Positions 52,645-61,399 are shown, counted from the stretch's first letter. The stretch is 64,000 bases of DNA from Saccharothrix carnea (GCF_003014735.1 NZ_PYAX01000008.1:1-64000), one strand, 5' to 3'. Notes: generated from the sequence alone by a model not told the origin. Numbers and translations: made by a program.

Positions 52645-53492
52645 ACGGGCGTGCCGTGGCCGTGCGCGCGGGGGTGCGTCGCGGCCGCATCGAGTTCCGC
52701 CACACCATGACCAACGCGGGCGAGCTGGTGGGTTGGCTGTGGTTGCCGGTCGTGGCGCTGATCGCGATGTACGCGTTCGGCGACGGTCCGGTGCCCGGCG
52801 TGGACTTCCCGTTGGGCGCGCACGCCGTGCCGGGCATCCTCGCGATGAACGCCGTGTTCACCGGCCTGATGGGGTTGGCGATGGCGCTGACCATGGACCG
52901 CGAGGACGGCACGCTGCTGCGGGCGAAGGCCACGCCGAACGGCGTGCTCGCCTACGTCGTCGGCAAGGTGCTGGGCAAGGCCGCGTTGACGGTCGCCGTC
53001 GTCGTGCTCGTCCTCGTGCCCGCGATGCTGCTGTTCGACGGCCTGCGACCCGGCCGGGCGTCCACGTGGGTGAACCTGGTGTGGGTGCTGGTCCTCGGCC
53101 TGCTCGCCGTCCTGCCCCTCGGCGCGATCGTGGGAGCGCTGTTCGGCAACACCCAGAGCCTCGGCTTCGTCACCCTGCTGATCATGGGCCTGGTGGCGGT
53201 GTCGGGCGTGTTCTACCCGATCACCGCCCTGCCGGGCTGGGTGCAGTGGATCGGCCAGGCGTTCCCGCTGTACTGGCTGGGACTCGGCCTCCGGTCCGCC
53301 CTGCTGCCGGACGCACTGGCCGCCGCCGAGATCGGCGGCTCGTGGCGGCACCCGGAGACCGTGATCGCACTCGGCGCGTGGACCGCGCTCGGCCTCACCC
53401 TGGCTACCGTCGTCCTGCGCCGCATGGCCCGCCGTGAATCGGGCTCCTCCGTCGCCGCCCGCCGCGACCAGGTGGCCCAGCGGCTCGACTAG
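52641..53492 (+). CDS. ABC-2 type exporter permease
   Basis: 283 residues, six helices, ABC2_membrane type: N-terminal RRGRIEFRHTMTNAGELVGWLWLP, central GLAMALTMDREDGTLLRAKATPNGVLAYVVGKVLGKA (cytoplasmic loop), then 'GLVAVSGVFYPITALPGWVQWIGQAFPLYWLGLGLRSAL', the ABC-2 signature region. GTG start overlaps the ATPase stop by 4 bp. Partner of the DrrA-like ATPase. Confidence 0.92.
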   Translation: MNGRAVAVRAGVRRGRIEFRHTMTNAGELVGWLWLPVVALIAMYAFGDGPVPGVDFPLGAHAVPGILAMNAVFTGLMGLAMALTMDREDGTLLRAKATPNGVLAYVVGKVLGKAALTVAVVVLVLVPAMLLFDGLRPGRASTWVNLVWVLVLGLLAVLPLGAIVGALFGNTQSLGFVTLLIMGLVAVSGVFYPITALPGWVQWIGQAFPLYWLGLGLRSALLPDALAAAEIGGSWRHPETVIALGAWTALGLTLATVVLRRMARRESGSSVAARRDQVAQRLD

Positions 53493-53523
53493 GCCGTGCG
53501 CGTGCGCCGACCACGATCACCGC

Positions 53524-54459
53524 TCAGCCGAACAACGTCGACAGCTCCCCACGCTGCGACGCGGCGAGCACCCGACCCACCCGGGCATCCGACGTGGTCG
53601 GCGCGAGCACCCGCACCACCCCGGTCTGGTCGGCGGGCTGCTCCACCGACGCACCGCCCAGCACCTCCGACCACGGCGGGGCCTCCAGGTTCGTCCGCAC
53701 GAGGTCCATGAGCGCCTTGGGGTTCTCGTCCGGCACGCAGACGACCTCGGTCGCCTCCCCGTCCGGCGTCGTCCGCACCCCCGCCGCCACCGGCAACCCG
53801 CTCTTCGGCTTGCTGATCACCGCCGCCGACACGTCACCGAGGCACCGCGCCAGCTCACCGATCATCGGGTCGTCGGCCAACGACTTGTCCCCGGGCGCCT
53901 CGGTGACCCACTTCAACGCCTCCCCGCTGACCGACCGCCGCACCGCCCCCGACTCCACCCGGACCCGCTGGAACCCGGTCACGATCCCGGCCTCCGCCAA
54001 CGGCCCGTCCGGGTCGATCCCGTTGTCCTCCCCGGTGACCCAAGTCCCCGAAGCCTCCCGCCGCCCACCCAACCCGGCGAGCTTCCCCTCCACCGCCGCC
54101 ACGTCCACCTCCATCCGCAGCACAGCCGCCCACGTCGGCGGCTGCCCCACCCGCAACGCCGTCGTGGCCTCGGCCGGGTCGAACCCCACCAGCTCGGGCA
54201 ACACCGGACTGTGCCCGGCGAGATCGGAGTACCCGTAACCCAGCAGGCCGCGGAAGCGCTCAGCGTCCTTGCCCGACAACGCCCGCACCGCCGCCACGTC
54301 GCCGTACTCGACCAGCACGGACGACTCGGCAGTGGCCCGAACCCCCGCCAGCGCGCCCAGCAACCCCGTCTCGGGCGCGCCCTGCGGCACCCCGGCCTCC
54401 GCAACGCACCCGGTCAACAGGACAGCGACCAACGCCACGCTCGAACGCTTGTTCACCAA
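53524..54459 (-). CDS. Putative lipoprotein, unknown function
   Basis: 311 residues. Signal peptide with lipobox LLTGC, Cys18. The mature part has no family I recognise: mixed alpha/beta with conserved-looking LLGYGYSDLAGHSPVLPELVGFDPAEATTALRVGQPPTWAAVLRMEVDVAAVEGKLAGLG and ARCLGDVSAAVISKP. Two Cys (CLGD, VVCVPD) could form a disulfide. Single gene; convergent with the ABC exporter, 31 bp apart. Confidence 0.78.
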   Translation of the reverse strand: MVNKRSSVALVAVLLTGCVAEAGVPQGAPETGLLGALAGVRATAESSVLVEYGDVAAVRALSGKDAERFRGLLGYGYSDLAGHSPVLPELVGFDPAEATTALRVGQPPTWAAVLRMEVDVAAVEGKLAGLGGRREASGTWVTGEDNGIDPDGPLAEAGIVTGFQRVRVESGAVRRSVSGEALKWVTEAPGDKSLADDPMIGELARCLGDVSAAVISKPKSGLPVAAGVRTTPDGEATEVVCVPDENPKALMDLVRTNLEAPPWSEVLGGASVEQPADQTGVVRVLAPTTSDARVGRVLAASQRGELSTLFG

Positions 54460-54597
54460 CCGAATGCTAGGGCGGCAACCACCCCCACACGCCCCTTTTC
54501 AACGAAGCCACCACCCGCTGCCCACCCCGCCTAACCGCGCGAACACCACCCCCGCCACACCACCCCCGCTCACTGCTGCCACCGAGCGCCTCCCCGA

Positions 54598-54692
54598 CAC
54601 CTGCCCACGCCTCCCCGCCGCCGGGCCGGCCGTTTTCTCCGGCTAACGTGAGAAATGCGATGTGGGTTGTCAAAGGTTGCATTCTTCGCCCA
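54598..54692. repeat. 95-bp inverted repeat, left copy
   Basis: Near-identical (two differences in 95) but inverted with respect to 58020-58114. Contains GCCGGAGAAAACGGCCGGC, a short hairpin, and the AT-rich core TTTGACAACCCA on the complement. Fills most of the gap between the lipoprotein gene and the papain-fold gene. Confidence 0.85.
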
Positions 54693-54717
54693 ATCGAGTG
54701 AGTCGAGCGACCCCTGC

Positions 54718-55356
54718 TCACTCCACCGGTATCTCCACCGCGATCTCCTCACCCAATCGGGCACCCCCGGACAGGTCCAGTTCATCCCCGCTCCAGAACC
54801 GCCCCGGGTCGTACCAGTTCGCCCGACGCCCAGCCGGCAGCAACCCCATGGCCTCGTACGTCACCGCGACCACCTCCGCGCAATACGCCGTCTCCAAAGA
54901 CGCCGCCTCCGAAGACCTGCGCAAGTTCGGCAACCGCCCCCGCAGCCACCGCGAAGCCAACCGCGCCGTGGACGGGAACGGCGTCCCGTTGAGCCGCGCC
55001 ACCGTCTGCAGCACGGCATCGTCCTCCTCACGGGTCGTCGCCCGGTCGAGTTGCCGCAGCCACGCCCGCTGCCCGTACTTGCGCGCCCAAACCAGCACCG
55101 CGTCCCGCAAGTCGTGCAACTGCACGCCCCGGTGGTGCGTACCGGTCCACACGTCCGGCAGCGAGCGGCCCAGTTCGGCGTGCCACATCAACGGCGGCAG
55201 ATCCTCGACGGCGACCGTCATGCCCACGTGGTTGACCGGGCTGTTCGTGGTCACCCGGATCGCACGGTCGGCGACCGAGCTGCCGCGGAACAACCACACG
55301 TCACCGGTGCGGGTCAGGTCGACCGCCTCGTCCAGACCGATCTTCGTTCCAGCCAT
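54718..55356 (-). CDS. Permuted papain-fold (YiiX/NlpC-like) protein
   Basis: 212 residues. Order of motifs fits the circularly permuted NlpC/P60-YiiX group: GDVWLFRGSSVADRAIRVTTNSPVNHVGMTV (His of the catalytic set, 'T-xSpxxHVGm') first, and the Cys in ETAYCAEVVAVTYEAMGLL near residue 160. Such enzymes cleave peptidoglycan cross-links or acyl groups. There is no signal peptide, so it is intracellular. Divergent from the 57-residue gene with 17 bp between starts. Substrate unknown. Confidence 0.75.
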   Translation of the reverse strand: MAGTKIGLDEAVDLTRTGDVWLFRGSSVADRAIRVTTNSPVNHVGMTVAVEDLPPLMWHAELGRSLPDVWTGTHHRGVQLHDLRDAVLVWARKYGQRAWLRQLDRATTREEDDAVLQTVARLNGTPFPSTARLASRWLRGRLPNLRRSSEAASLETAYCAEVVAVTYEAMGLLPAGRRANWYDPGRFWSGDELDLSGGARLGEEIAVEIPVE

Positions 55357-55373
55357 CCCGGTAGCCTAGGCAG

Positions 55374-55547
55374 ATGCGCTGGTGGAAGCTGCTCGGTCTG
55401 GCCGGTGTCGCGGGTGTCGCCGCGACGGGAGTGGTGATCGCACGCGCGGAACGCAAGCGCCGCGCCTACACACCCGACGAGATCCGCGAACGCCTGCACG
55501 CCCGCGTGCGCGAAGCCGCCACCCGCGAGAACGACGCGGGCAACTGA
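55374..55547 (+). CDS. Small single-helix membrane protein (57 residues)
   Basis: MRWWKLLGLAGVAGVAATG is one N-terminal membrane helix, followed by a basic cytoplasmic tail (ARAERKRRAYTPDEIRERLHARVREAA). Every codon has G or C in the third position apart from a few Gly/Thr codons, strong evidence for coding. TAGCCT 6 bp before the ATG suggests a leaderless message. Divergent from the papain-fold gene. Function unknown. Confidence 0.75.
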   Translation: MRWWKLLGLAGVAGVAATGVVIARAERKRRAYTPDEIRERLHARVREAATRENDAGN

Positions 55548-55623
55548 TCCGCGACACCCGGAACCGAAGCAGCCGACCAACGGCGGGTTGACCGGGACCG
55601 GTCCCCGGGTCTGGGCTACCACC

Positions 55624-57114
55624 ATGCGATCCCTGCTCGCGGCCCTGCTGTGCGTGCTCGTCATCGCACCGCCGGCCAACGCCCACACCCGCCCGGTCCC
55701 GAACCTGGACGCGGCCACCATCCCGCACCTGATCCGCCGGATGGACGCGGGCACCCTCACCTCCGTCGACCTCACCCGCGCCTACCTGCGCCGCATCGAC
55801 ACGGTCGACCGCAAGGTCCGCGCGGTCGTCGCGGTGAACCCCGGAGCACTGGCCCAAGCCGCCGAGAGCGACCGCAGACGCAAGCAGGGACGCGCCAGAG
55901 GCCCGATGGACGGCATCCCGGTCCTGCTGAAGGACAACATCGACACCAAGGACCTGGGCAACACCGCCGGTTCCCGTGCCCTGCGCGTGCCACCGCGCGA
56001 CGACGCCGAACTGGTGCGCCGCCTGCGTGCCGCCGGCGCCGTGGTGCTGGGCAAGACGAACCTGTCCGAGTGGGCGAACTTCCGCTCCACGTCCTCCACC
56101 TCCGGGTGGTCGGCGGTCGGCGGCCAGACCAACAACCCCCACGTGCTCGACCGCAACCCGTGCGGGTCTTCGTCCGGCTCGGGCGCGGCGGTGGCGGCGT
56201 CGTTGGCGCAGGTCGCGGTCGGCACGGAGACGGACGGCTCCATCGTCTGCCCCTCCGGTCAGAACGGCATCGTCGGCCTCAAACCCACGCTCGGCCGGGT
56301 CAGCGGCGACGGCATCGTGCCGATCTCGTCCCACCAGGACACCGCCGGCCCGATGGCGCGGCACGTCGTGGACGCGGCGATCCTGATGTCCGCGCTGGAG
56401 GGCGAGGGCGTCGACTACGCGTCCGACCTCGGCTCGGCGACGTTGCGCGGCAAGCGGATCGGCGTGTGGCGCAAGGCCGGACGCAACGCCGAGGCCGACC
56501 GGGTCGTGGGGGCGGCGGTGGACGTGCTGCGACGGTCCGGTGCCGTGGTGGTGGAGGTCGAGCTGCCGTACCAGGAGCAGGTCGAGGCCGCCGAGTTCCC
56601 GGCGCTGATCACCGAGTTCAAGCACGACCTGGAGCAGTACCTGAAGACCCGGCCGGGCGTGCCGCGGACGTTGGTCGAGCTGATCGCGTTCAACGAGGCC
56701 GACCCGGTGGAGCTGGACAAGTTCGGGCAGGAGCTGTTCGTCGAGGCGGCGAAGGCACCGCCGGTGACCGACCCGACGTACGTCGAACAGCGCCGCACCG
56801 CGACCACGCTCGCCCGCCGTTCGATCGACGAGGTGCTCGCGGCCCACCGGCTGGACGTGATCATGGCCCCGACGAACGGACCGGCGTGGCGGACCGAGTA
56901 CGGCACCGGTGACGCCTTCGAGCTGGGGTCCTCGACGCCCGCGGCGGTGTCCGGCTACCCGAACGCGACCGTGCCTGCCGGGTTCGCGGGGCCGTTGCCG
57001 ATCGGCGTGTCGTTCATGGCGGGTCACCGGGCGGACGCGACCGTGCTGCGCTTCGCCGCCGCGTTCGAACGAGCCGCGCACGCCCGCCGGGCACCCACCT
57101 ACCTGGCCTCATGA
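55624..57114 (+). CDS. Secreted amidase (amidase-signature family)
   Basis: 496 residues with a signal peptide (to ANA, ~residue 20). Catalytic triad visible: Lys103 (LLKDNID), cis-Ser in GSSSGSG (~183) and nucleophile Ser206 in [11 protein letters not shown]; family markers [10 protein letters not shown] and '[12 protein letters not shown]'. Hydrolyses amide bonds of small molecules or peptides outside the cytoplasm (AmiC/PAM-like secreted group). The ATG at MRSLLAALL gives a proper signal peptide; an upstream in-frame start would not. Confidence 0.93.
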   Translation: MRSLLAALLCVLVIAPPANAHTRPVPNLDAATIPHLIRRMDAGTLTSVDLTRAYLRRIDTVDRKVRAVVAVNPGALAQAAESDRRRKQGRARGPMDGIPVLLKDNIDTKDLGNTAGSRALRVPPRDDAELVRRLRAAGAVVLGKTNLSEWANFRSTSSTSGWSAVGGQTNNPHVLDRNPCGSSSGSGAAVAASLAQVAVGTETDGSIVCPSGQNGIVGLKPTLGRVSGDGIVPISSHQDTAGPMARHVVDAAILMSALEGEGVDYASDLGSATLRGKRIGVWRKAGRNAEADRVVGAAVDVLRRSGAVVVEVELPYQEQVEAAEFPALITEFKHDLEQYLKTRPGVPRTLVELIAFNEADPVELDKFGQELFVEAAKAPPVTDPTYVEQRRTATTLARRSIDEVLAAHRLDVIMAPTNGPAWRTEYGTGDAFELGSSTPAAVSGYPNATVPAGFAGPLPIGVSFMAGHRADATVLRFAAAFERAAHARRAPTYLAS

Positions 57115-57148
57115 TGCGGTCCACCGTCCTTGGTGGAATCTTGGGGCC

Positions 57149-58003
57149 ATGCGCGTGGTGGTGTTGGGAACGGGTCTGATGGGCGCCGGGATGGCGCGGA
57201 GCCTGCTGCGGTCCAAGGTGGACGTCGTGGTGTGGAACCGCAGCGTGGCCAAGGCGCGTTCGCTGGCCGACGACGGCGCGCTGGTCGCCGACGACCCGAA
57301 GAGCGCGGTCGTCGGCGCGGACGTCGTGATCACCATGCTGTTCGACGCCGACGCGACCGCGGGGGTGATGGCGGAGGCGTTGCCTTCGGTCGGGCACGGC
57401 GCGGTGTGGGTGCAGTGCGGCACGGTGGGGCTGGCCGGCGTCGAGCACTTGGCGGAACTGGCCGCGACCTACGGCGTGCCGTTCGTGGACGCACCCGTGC
57501 TGGGTACTCGTGCGCCCGCCGAGCAGGGGAAGTTGACGGTGCTCGCGGCCGGGCCGGTCAGCTTGCGGGAGGTCGTCGCGCCGGTGTTCGACGCCATCGC
57601 GATCCGCACGGTGTGGGCGGGTGAGCGCGCGGGCGACGGGCAGCGGCTGAAGCTGGCGGCCAACTCGTGGGTCCTCTCGATCACCGCCGCGACCGCGCAG
57701 GCCGTGGCCTTGACGCGGGGGTTGGGGCTGGATCCCGACGCGTTCCTCGAGGCGATCGCCGGAGGTCCCGTGGACAGCACGTATGCGCAGGTCAAGGGCC
57801 GATCAATGATCGACCGCGAGTTCCCGCCGTCGTTCGGGGTGGACGGGGCGGTCAAGGACAGCGAGCTGATCCTGGCCGCGATGGCGGCGACGGGGATCGA
57901 CGACCGGCTGATGCGGGTGCTGAACGACCAGTACCGGATGGCGGCCGAGCGGGTGGGGGAGGGCGCGGACATGGCGGCCGTGATCGAGGCGTTCGGACCT
58001 TGA
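57149..58003 (+). CDS. NAD(P)-dependent beta-hydroxyacid dehydrogenase-like oxidoreductase
   Basis: 284 residues. Rossmann motif VVLGTGLMGAGMARSL at residues 4-19, FVDAPVLGTRAPAEQGKLTVLAAG (substrate-binding loop, normally DAPVSGG), and catalytic Lys168 in QRLKLAANSWV with the conserved Asn three to four residues on. The second domain is all-helical. The group includes 3-hydroxyisobutyrate dehydrogenases, glyoxylate/succinic semialdehyde reductases and imine reductases; specificity cannot be told. Followed by the right copy of the 95-bp inverted repeat. Confidence 0.9.
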   Translation: MRVVVLGTGLMGAGMARSLLRSKVDVVVWNRSVAKARSLADDGALVADDPKSAVVGADVVITMLFDADATAGVMAEALPSVGHGAVWVQCGTVGLAGVEHLAELAATYGVPFVDAPVLGTRAPAEQGKLTVLAAGPVSLREVVAPVFDAIAIRTVWAGERAGDGQRLKLAANSWVLSITAATAQAVALTRGLGLDPDAFLEAIAGGPVDSTYAQVKGRSMIDREFPPSFGVDGAVKDSELILAAMAATGIDDRLMRVLNDQYRMAAERVGEGADMAAVIEAFGP

Positions 58004-58019
58004 GCGGGTGTCACACGAC

Positions 58020-58114
58020 TGGGCGAAGAGTGCAACCTTTGACAACCCAAATCGCATTTCTCACGTTAGCCGGAGAAAACGGCCGGCCCGGCGGCGGGGA
58101 GGCGTGGGCAGGTG
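58020..58114. repeat. 95-bp inverted repeat, right copy
   Basis: Inverted partner of 54598-54692, 93 of 95 bases the same. Together the copies bracket the papain-fold gene, the 57-residue gene, the amidase and the dehydrogenase gene (about 3.3 kb). No transposase and no target-site duplication seen. Confidence 0.85.
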
Positions 58115-58165
58115 AAGTTGAGCGGTCTCTGCGGGAGGCACTGCGGGTGGTCTGAGACGGGCACT

Positions 58166-58329
58166 TGAGGCCGATGAGTGGCCGCGGGTCCAAGGCTGAG
58201 GCCGATGAGTGGCCGCGGGTCCATGGCGCGTGCAGGGCCATGGCGAGCGCAGGCCCACTGCGGGCGCGGTGGGCGAGGATCCATGGCGGGCGCGCGGGCA
58301 TGGCGGGCACGTGGGCATGGCGGGCACGT
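58166..58329. repeat. Tandem repeats in non-coding spacer
   Basis: Two copies of a 27-bp unit beginning TGAGGCCGATGAGTGGCCGC (58166-58192 and 58197-58223, 31-bp period) and two adjoining copies of GGGCATGGCGGGCACGT (58296-58312, 58313-58329). The spacer from 58115 to 58473 has no convincing gene. Confidence 0.7.
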
Positions 58330-58473
58330 GGGCGCGGTTGGCGGGGGCGTGGCGGTCGGGGGCTGGGTCTGAGGGCCGGGGCTGGGCTGGGGGTGTCCAG
58401 GGCCGGCAGGTGGGAGCTACCGTCGAACCGGGTACCAGTGGGTGACGGGTGCCGGTCGGTGGAGGTGGGCGGT

Positions 58474-59001
58474 GTGGGGTCGGGTGGGGTGATCGCTGCC
58501 GCGGCGTTGGCCGGGGCGGTCGCGGTGGGTGCGGGTGGGGTGGTCCCGGACGATCCGGACGAGATGTGGCGTGACGCCGGGCTCCGCGTGGTCGATCGGG
58601 TGACTCGGGCCGATGGTGAGTGCGTGTCCCACTCGTTCGGGCAGGTGCGGGAGTTGTTGCAGGCGGTGCCGTGCGTGGCGTTGGACCGGATGTTGCTCAC
58701 CGTCACGGACGACAGGGGTGGGACGGCGGTCGTGTTCGTGGCCTGGGTGGAGTTCGACGACCGTGACAAGGCGCGGGAGTTCAAGCGGGTCGAGGACATC
58801 CACGGGACGGGTGACATCACGCCGCTGTCGGGCTCGTTGCTGAGGATCGCGGACGTCCCGTTCACCGCGCACAACTACGACTCCGACCTGGTCGACGGCG
58901 TCACGGTGGTGATCGCGGAGGCGGAGAACGTGGCCGGTGGGTTCACCTCGGAGTACTTGGACGACATCGCCGGGGTCGCGGTCGGCACGCCACGTCCCTG
59001 A
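58474..59001 (+). CDS. Hypothetical exported or membrane-anchored protein
   Basis: 175 residues from a GTG preceded by GGAGG at 8 bp. Residues 1-25 (GSGGVIAAAALAGAVAVGAGG) form a hydrophobic signal or anchor. The rest has no recognised domain: DECVSH-like Cys pair (GECVSH, AVPCVAL) suggests one disulfide, and ...VVFVAWVEFDDRDKAREFKRVEDIHGTGDITPLSGS is the best-ordered segment. A GTG 15 bp upstream is also possible. Codon use is good but slightly less biased than neighbours. Confidence 0.65.
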   Translation: MGSGGVIAAAALAGAVAVGAGGVVPDDPDEMWRDAGLRVVDRVTRADGECVSHSFGQVRELLQAVPCVALDRMLLTVTDDRGGTAVVFVAWVEFDDRDKAREFKRVEDIHGTGDITPLSGSLLRIADVPFTAHNYDSDLVDGVTVVIAEAENVAGGFTSEYLDDIAGVAVGTPRP

Positions 59002-59010
59002 CCAACAATC

Positions 59011-59033
59011 CGGACGTCCGGGTTTCGAAACCC
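59011..59033. terminator. Adjacent palindromes after the hypothetical gene
   Basis: CGGACGTCCG (59011-59020) runs into GGGTTTCGAAACCC (59020-59033), both perfect. Position 10 bp after the stop codon suggests a terminator or a processing site; no U-tract. Confidence 0.4.
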
Positions 59034-59110
59034 CACGGTCGGGCTACCCCGGATCGCGCCGCGTGGTCGGCGTGGACCGTGAACCTCGGGGGCGGGGATG
59101 GTGATGCGTG

Positions 59111-59467
59111 ATGGAGTGGGAGATCGATGACGAGAGCGCGGTACGCGCGCTGCTGGCCTACGTCTCGGACGTGACGCGGGCGCTCGGGCTGAGCGGCGAG
59201 TCTTCGTGCGTGCAGGCCGACACCTCGCGGTTGGGTGCCTACCTCGCCCTCGACGGTCACCTGCCGGGGTTCTCCGACCGGGACGTCGCCCTGCTGTGGG
59301 AAGAGGGTCGGGGCTGGTCGGTGGCGGTGGAGAGCGACAGTGCCGAGCCGCCGTTCGTGCTGGCCAGGCTGCGCGGACCGGTCCGGCCGGAGCCCGTGGC
59401 GGTGGCGCGGTGGGTCGCTCGACTGAACCTCGTGCACGACGACCGCGAACTCCTGGCCGCGAGCTGA
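59111..59467 (+). CDS. DUF6292-like small protein
   Basis: 118 residues. Features of the actinobacterial family: ALGLSGESSCVQADTSRLGAYLALDGHLPGFSDRDVALLWEEGRGWSVAVES followed by an ARWVARLNLVHDDREL helix. These proteins are numerous in Pseudonocardiales and lack known function. Start at ATG (a GTG lies one codon earlier). Convergent with the membrane-protein gene downstream across a repetitive spacer. Confidence 0.7.
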   Translation: MEWEIDDESAVRALLAYVSDVTRALGLSGESSCVQADTSRLGAYLALDGHLPGFSDRDVALLWEEGRGWSVAVESDSAEPPFVLARLRGPVRPEPVAVARWVARLNLVHDDRELLAAS

Positions 59468-59617
59468 CCGCCGGTCAGGCGCCGAGCATCGACCAAGCGC
59501 TGAGCGCCCGGCCAAGCCGGCCGAGCGCGAGCGTCGGCCGGGCGCCAAGCGCCGGTGAAGCGCCGAGCCAAGCGCCGAGCGCGAGACAAGTGCCGAGCGC
59601 CGGCCGGGCGCCGAGCG
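59468..59617. repeat. GCGCCGAGC-rich low-complexity spacer
   Basis: Between two convergent genes the sequence is built of irregular copies of GCGCCGAGC and close variants, at least five. No coding frame looks real. Probably expanded by slippage; may act as a transcription end. Confidence 0.6.
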
Positions 59618-60190
59618 TCAACGCCGCACGGGTAGCCCGCCGAGGGTGGCCTGTGCCTCGTCCAGCAGCGTCCGCACACCCTGGAAGAAGCTGCTCGCGC
59701 TGTGCAGCGCGGCGTGGAACTGCTCGGCCTTCTCGTCGGACGGGCTGGTGAACACGAGCATCTCGGTCAGCTCCAACCGCCGGTTCACCGACGCCACCGC
59801 CGTGCGCCACCGGTGCAGCAGGTCGATCAGCTCGGCGTCCCGGTGCGGGCTGAGCGCACCCGACGACAACGCCGAGTCGACCGCCGATTGCACCAGCCGC
59901 GGGTACACCCGCCTGCCGCGCGAGCTCGACGCGCTGAACGCCTCACCGTCGAGCGTCTCCCGGTTGCGCGCCATCTCCAGCCTGATCGAGTCGAGCGCCT
60001 GCTTGCGCTGCTCCCGCTGCGTCGCCCACCGCTCGGCGAAGATGCCGGTGATGCCCGCGAGCAGCGCCAGCGAGTTCACCGCCGGTTCCCACCGCTCGCC
60101 GGGCGGCGACACGACGAACCAGCTCAACCCCAGCGCCATCGCCACCGCGAGCGCGCCGAACGTGAGCGCCGTGATGGCGATGCGGGTCAT
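59618..60190 (-). CDS. Membrane protein with two helices and a cytoplasmic helical domain
   Basis: 190 residues. Helices at residues ~5-27 and ~38-53, then a charged helical domain (RWATQREQRKQALDSIRLEMARNRETLDGEAFS... and ELTEMLVFTSPSDEKAEQFHAALHSASSFFQGVRTLLDEA). No named family. It starts 6 bp after the EgtD-like gene stop on the same strand, so the two are probably one operon. Function unknown. Confidence 0.78.
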   Translation of the reverse strand: MTRIAITALTFGALAVAMALGLSWFVVSPPGERWEPAVNSLALLAGITGIFAERWATQREQRKQALDSIRLEMARNRETLDGEAFSASSSRGRRVYPRLVQSAVDSALSSGALSPHRDAELIDLLHRWRTAVASVNRRLELTEMLVFTSPSDEKAEQFHAALHSASSFFQGVRTLLDEAQATLGGLPVRR

Positions 60191-60195
60191 CGGCG

Positions 60196-61356
60196 TCAGT
60201 TCTCCCAGATGACGCGGGCCACGTCGTCGTCCGGCCTCGGCGCGGGCACCGGCTCACCGGGCGCGAGCAGCAGCAAGTCCATCCCGAAGCCCTGGGCCGA
60301 ACGCGGCACGGCGAAGTCGGAGTGCGTGCCGGTGACCTTGCGCATCCCGGCCGCGCGCACGATCGGGTCCAACGCCTTGCGCGCGTACTTGCGGGTCAGG
60401 TACAGCCGGATGGTGTCGCGGTCCGGGAACGCCACCCTGGTCCGGTCCGGCAGCATCATCAGGATGTCGTCGCCGGTCTGGTTCTGGTAGACGACCTTCA
60501 CCTTCAACGCCCGGTCGCCCTCGACCGAGCCGCGGAACTGCACGGCGTCCACGTTGATCGTCAGGTCGGTGTTGTGCAGCAACGCGCTGGTCACGAACTC
60601 GCGGTAGGCGCGGCTGCGGGCGTATTCCTCGACCGCGTCGCGGGCCAGGTCGTCGCTCAACGCCTCGGTGGTGGCGACCTCCAGCAGGAACAGGTCCTGC
60701 GGCCGGACCAGCGCGGTCAGGTTCGCGAGCAGTTCGTCGTCGTGGTCGAAGTTCGCCAGCGTGTTGCCCAGCAGCGAGTACAGCACCGGCTCGTCGCCGA
60801 CCAGCCGGTGGACCAGTTGCCGCAGCTCGGCCAGGTTGTCGGTGATGGAGAAGTCCAGCTGCACCGGCACCACCCGGTGCCCGCGCAGGCCGACGCGGTG
60901 GGTGGCCTCCTGGGTGCCGAGCCGCAGCATTTCCGAGCTCATGTCCACGGGCAGGTAGAGCAGCCCCGGGTTGCGCTCGAGCAGGTGCTCCAGGATCAGC
61001 CGGTCCTTGTGCCCGGTGCCGACGCCGAAGCTGACGTGGTGGAAACCCTCGCCGATCCGGCCGCGCACCCGGCCCCACCGGCGGGTGAACGAGTCCAGGC
61101 TCTGCTTCATCACCAGGTAGAACGGGTCGGCGCAGGCGTGCGCCCAGGCGATCGTGGGCCCGATGCCCCAGTAGGCGTAGCCGGAGGTGATCTGCTTGCC
61201 GTCGCCGTTGGACGACGGTTTGCCGAGCAGGTCGCCGGTCAACGCGGCCAGCTTGTCCCGCTGGTCCTCGCCGACGAGCACCAGCGACCAGGCGAAGTCC
61301 GACTCGTCGATGGCCCTGGCCAGGTCGCCGACCAACCGCCCGTCGCTCGCCGTCAC
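60196..61356 (-). CDS. EgtD-like SAM-dependent methyltransferase (Methyltransf_33)
   Basis: 386 residues. The SAM-binding region reads VSFGVGTGHKDRLILEHLLE, then LYLPVDMSSEMLRLGTQEA and VLYSLLGNTLANFDHDDELLANL, the pattern of the histidine-specific methyltransferase family (EgtD: G-S-G-T-x-K-T, DVS-x-xxL, LGSTIGN). The N-terminal half has extra sequence (YWGIGPTIAWAHACADPFYLVMKQSLDSF). EgtB, EgtC or EgtE genes are absent, so ergothioneine synthesis is not implied; the substrate is probably another amine. Coupled to the membrane-protein gene. Confidence 0.82.
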   Translation of the reverse strand: MTASDGRLVGDLARAIDESDFAWSLVLVGEDQRDKLAALTGDLLGKPSSNGDGKQITSGYAYWGIGPTIAWAHACADPFYLVMKQSLDSFTRRWGRVRGRIGEGFHHVSFGVGTGHKDRLILEHLLERNPGLLYLPVDMSSEMLRLGTQEATHRVGLRGHRVVPVQLDFSITDNLAELRQLVHRLVGDEPVLYSLLGNTLANFDHDDELLANLTALVRPQDLFLLEVATTEALSDDLARDAVEEYARSRAYREFVTSALLHNTDLTINVDAVQFRGSVEGDRALKVKVVYQNQTGDDILMMLPDRTRVAFPDRDTIRLYLTRKYARKALDPIVRAAGMRKVTGTHSDFAVPRSAQGFGMDLLLLAPGEPVPAPRPDDDVARVIWEN

Positions 61357-61399
61357 TCGGCTGCCTCCTCCGCTGTGGTCCGCCCGTGAAGCTTACCGA

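Noticed and set aside
54598..58114. Composite transposon
   Set aside because: No transposase, integrase or resolvase inside, and no target-site duplication recognised; reported only as an inverted-repeat pair.
58166..58329. CRISPR array
   Set aside because: Only two copies of each unit, direct abutting or 4-bp spacers, no spacers of regular length and no cas genes.
58420..58873. Minus-strand frame opposite the 175-residue hypothetical gene
   Set aside because: Arg/His/Pro-rich shadow; the plus strand has the RBS, a hydrophobic N-terminus and the better codon pattern.
59011..59033. tRNA-like TTCGAA segment
   Set aside because: Palindromes only; no acceptor stem, anticodon arm or cloverleaf around it.
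60196..61356. Ergothioneine biosynthesis locus
   Set aside because: Only an EgtD-like protein is present; egtA, egtB, egtC and egtE are missing from the neighbourhood.
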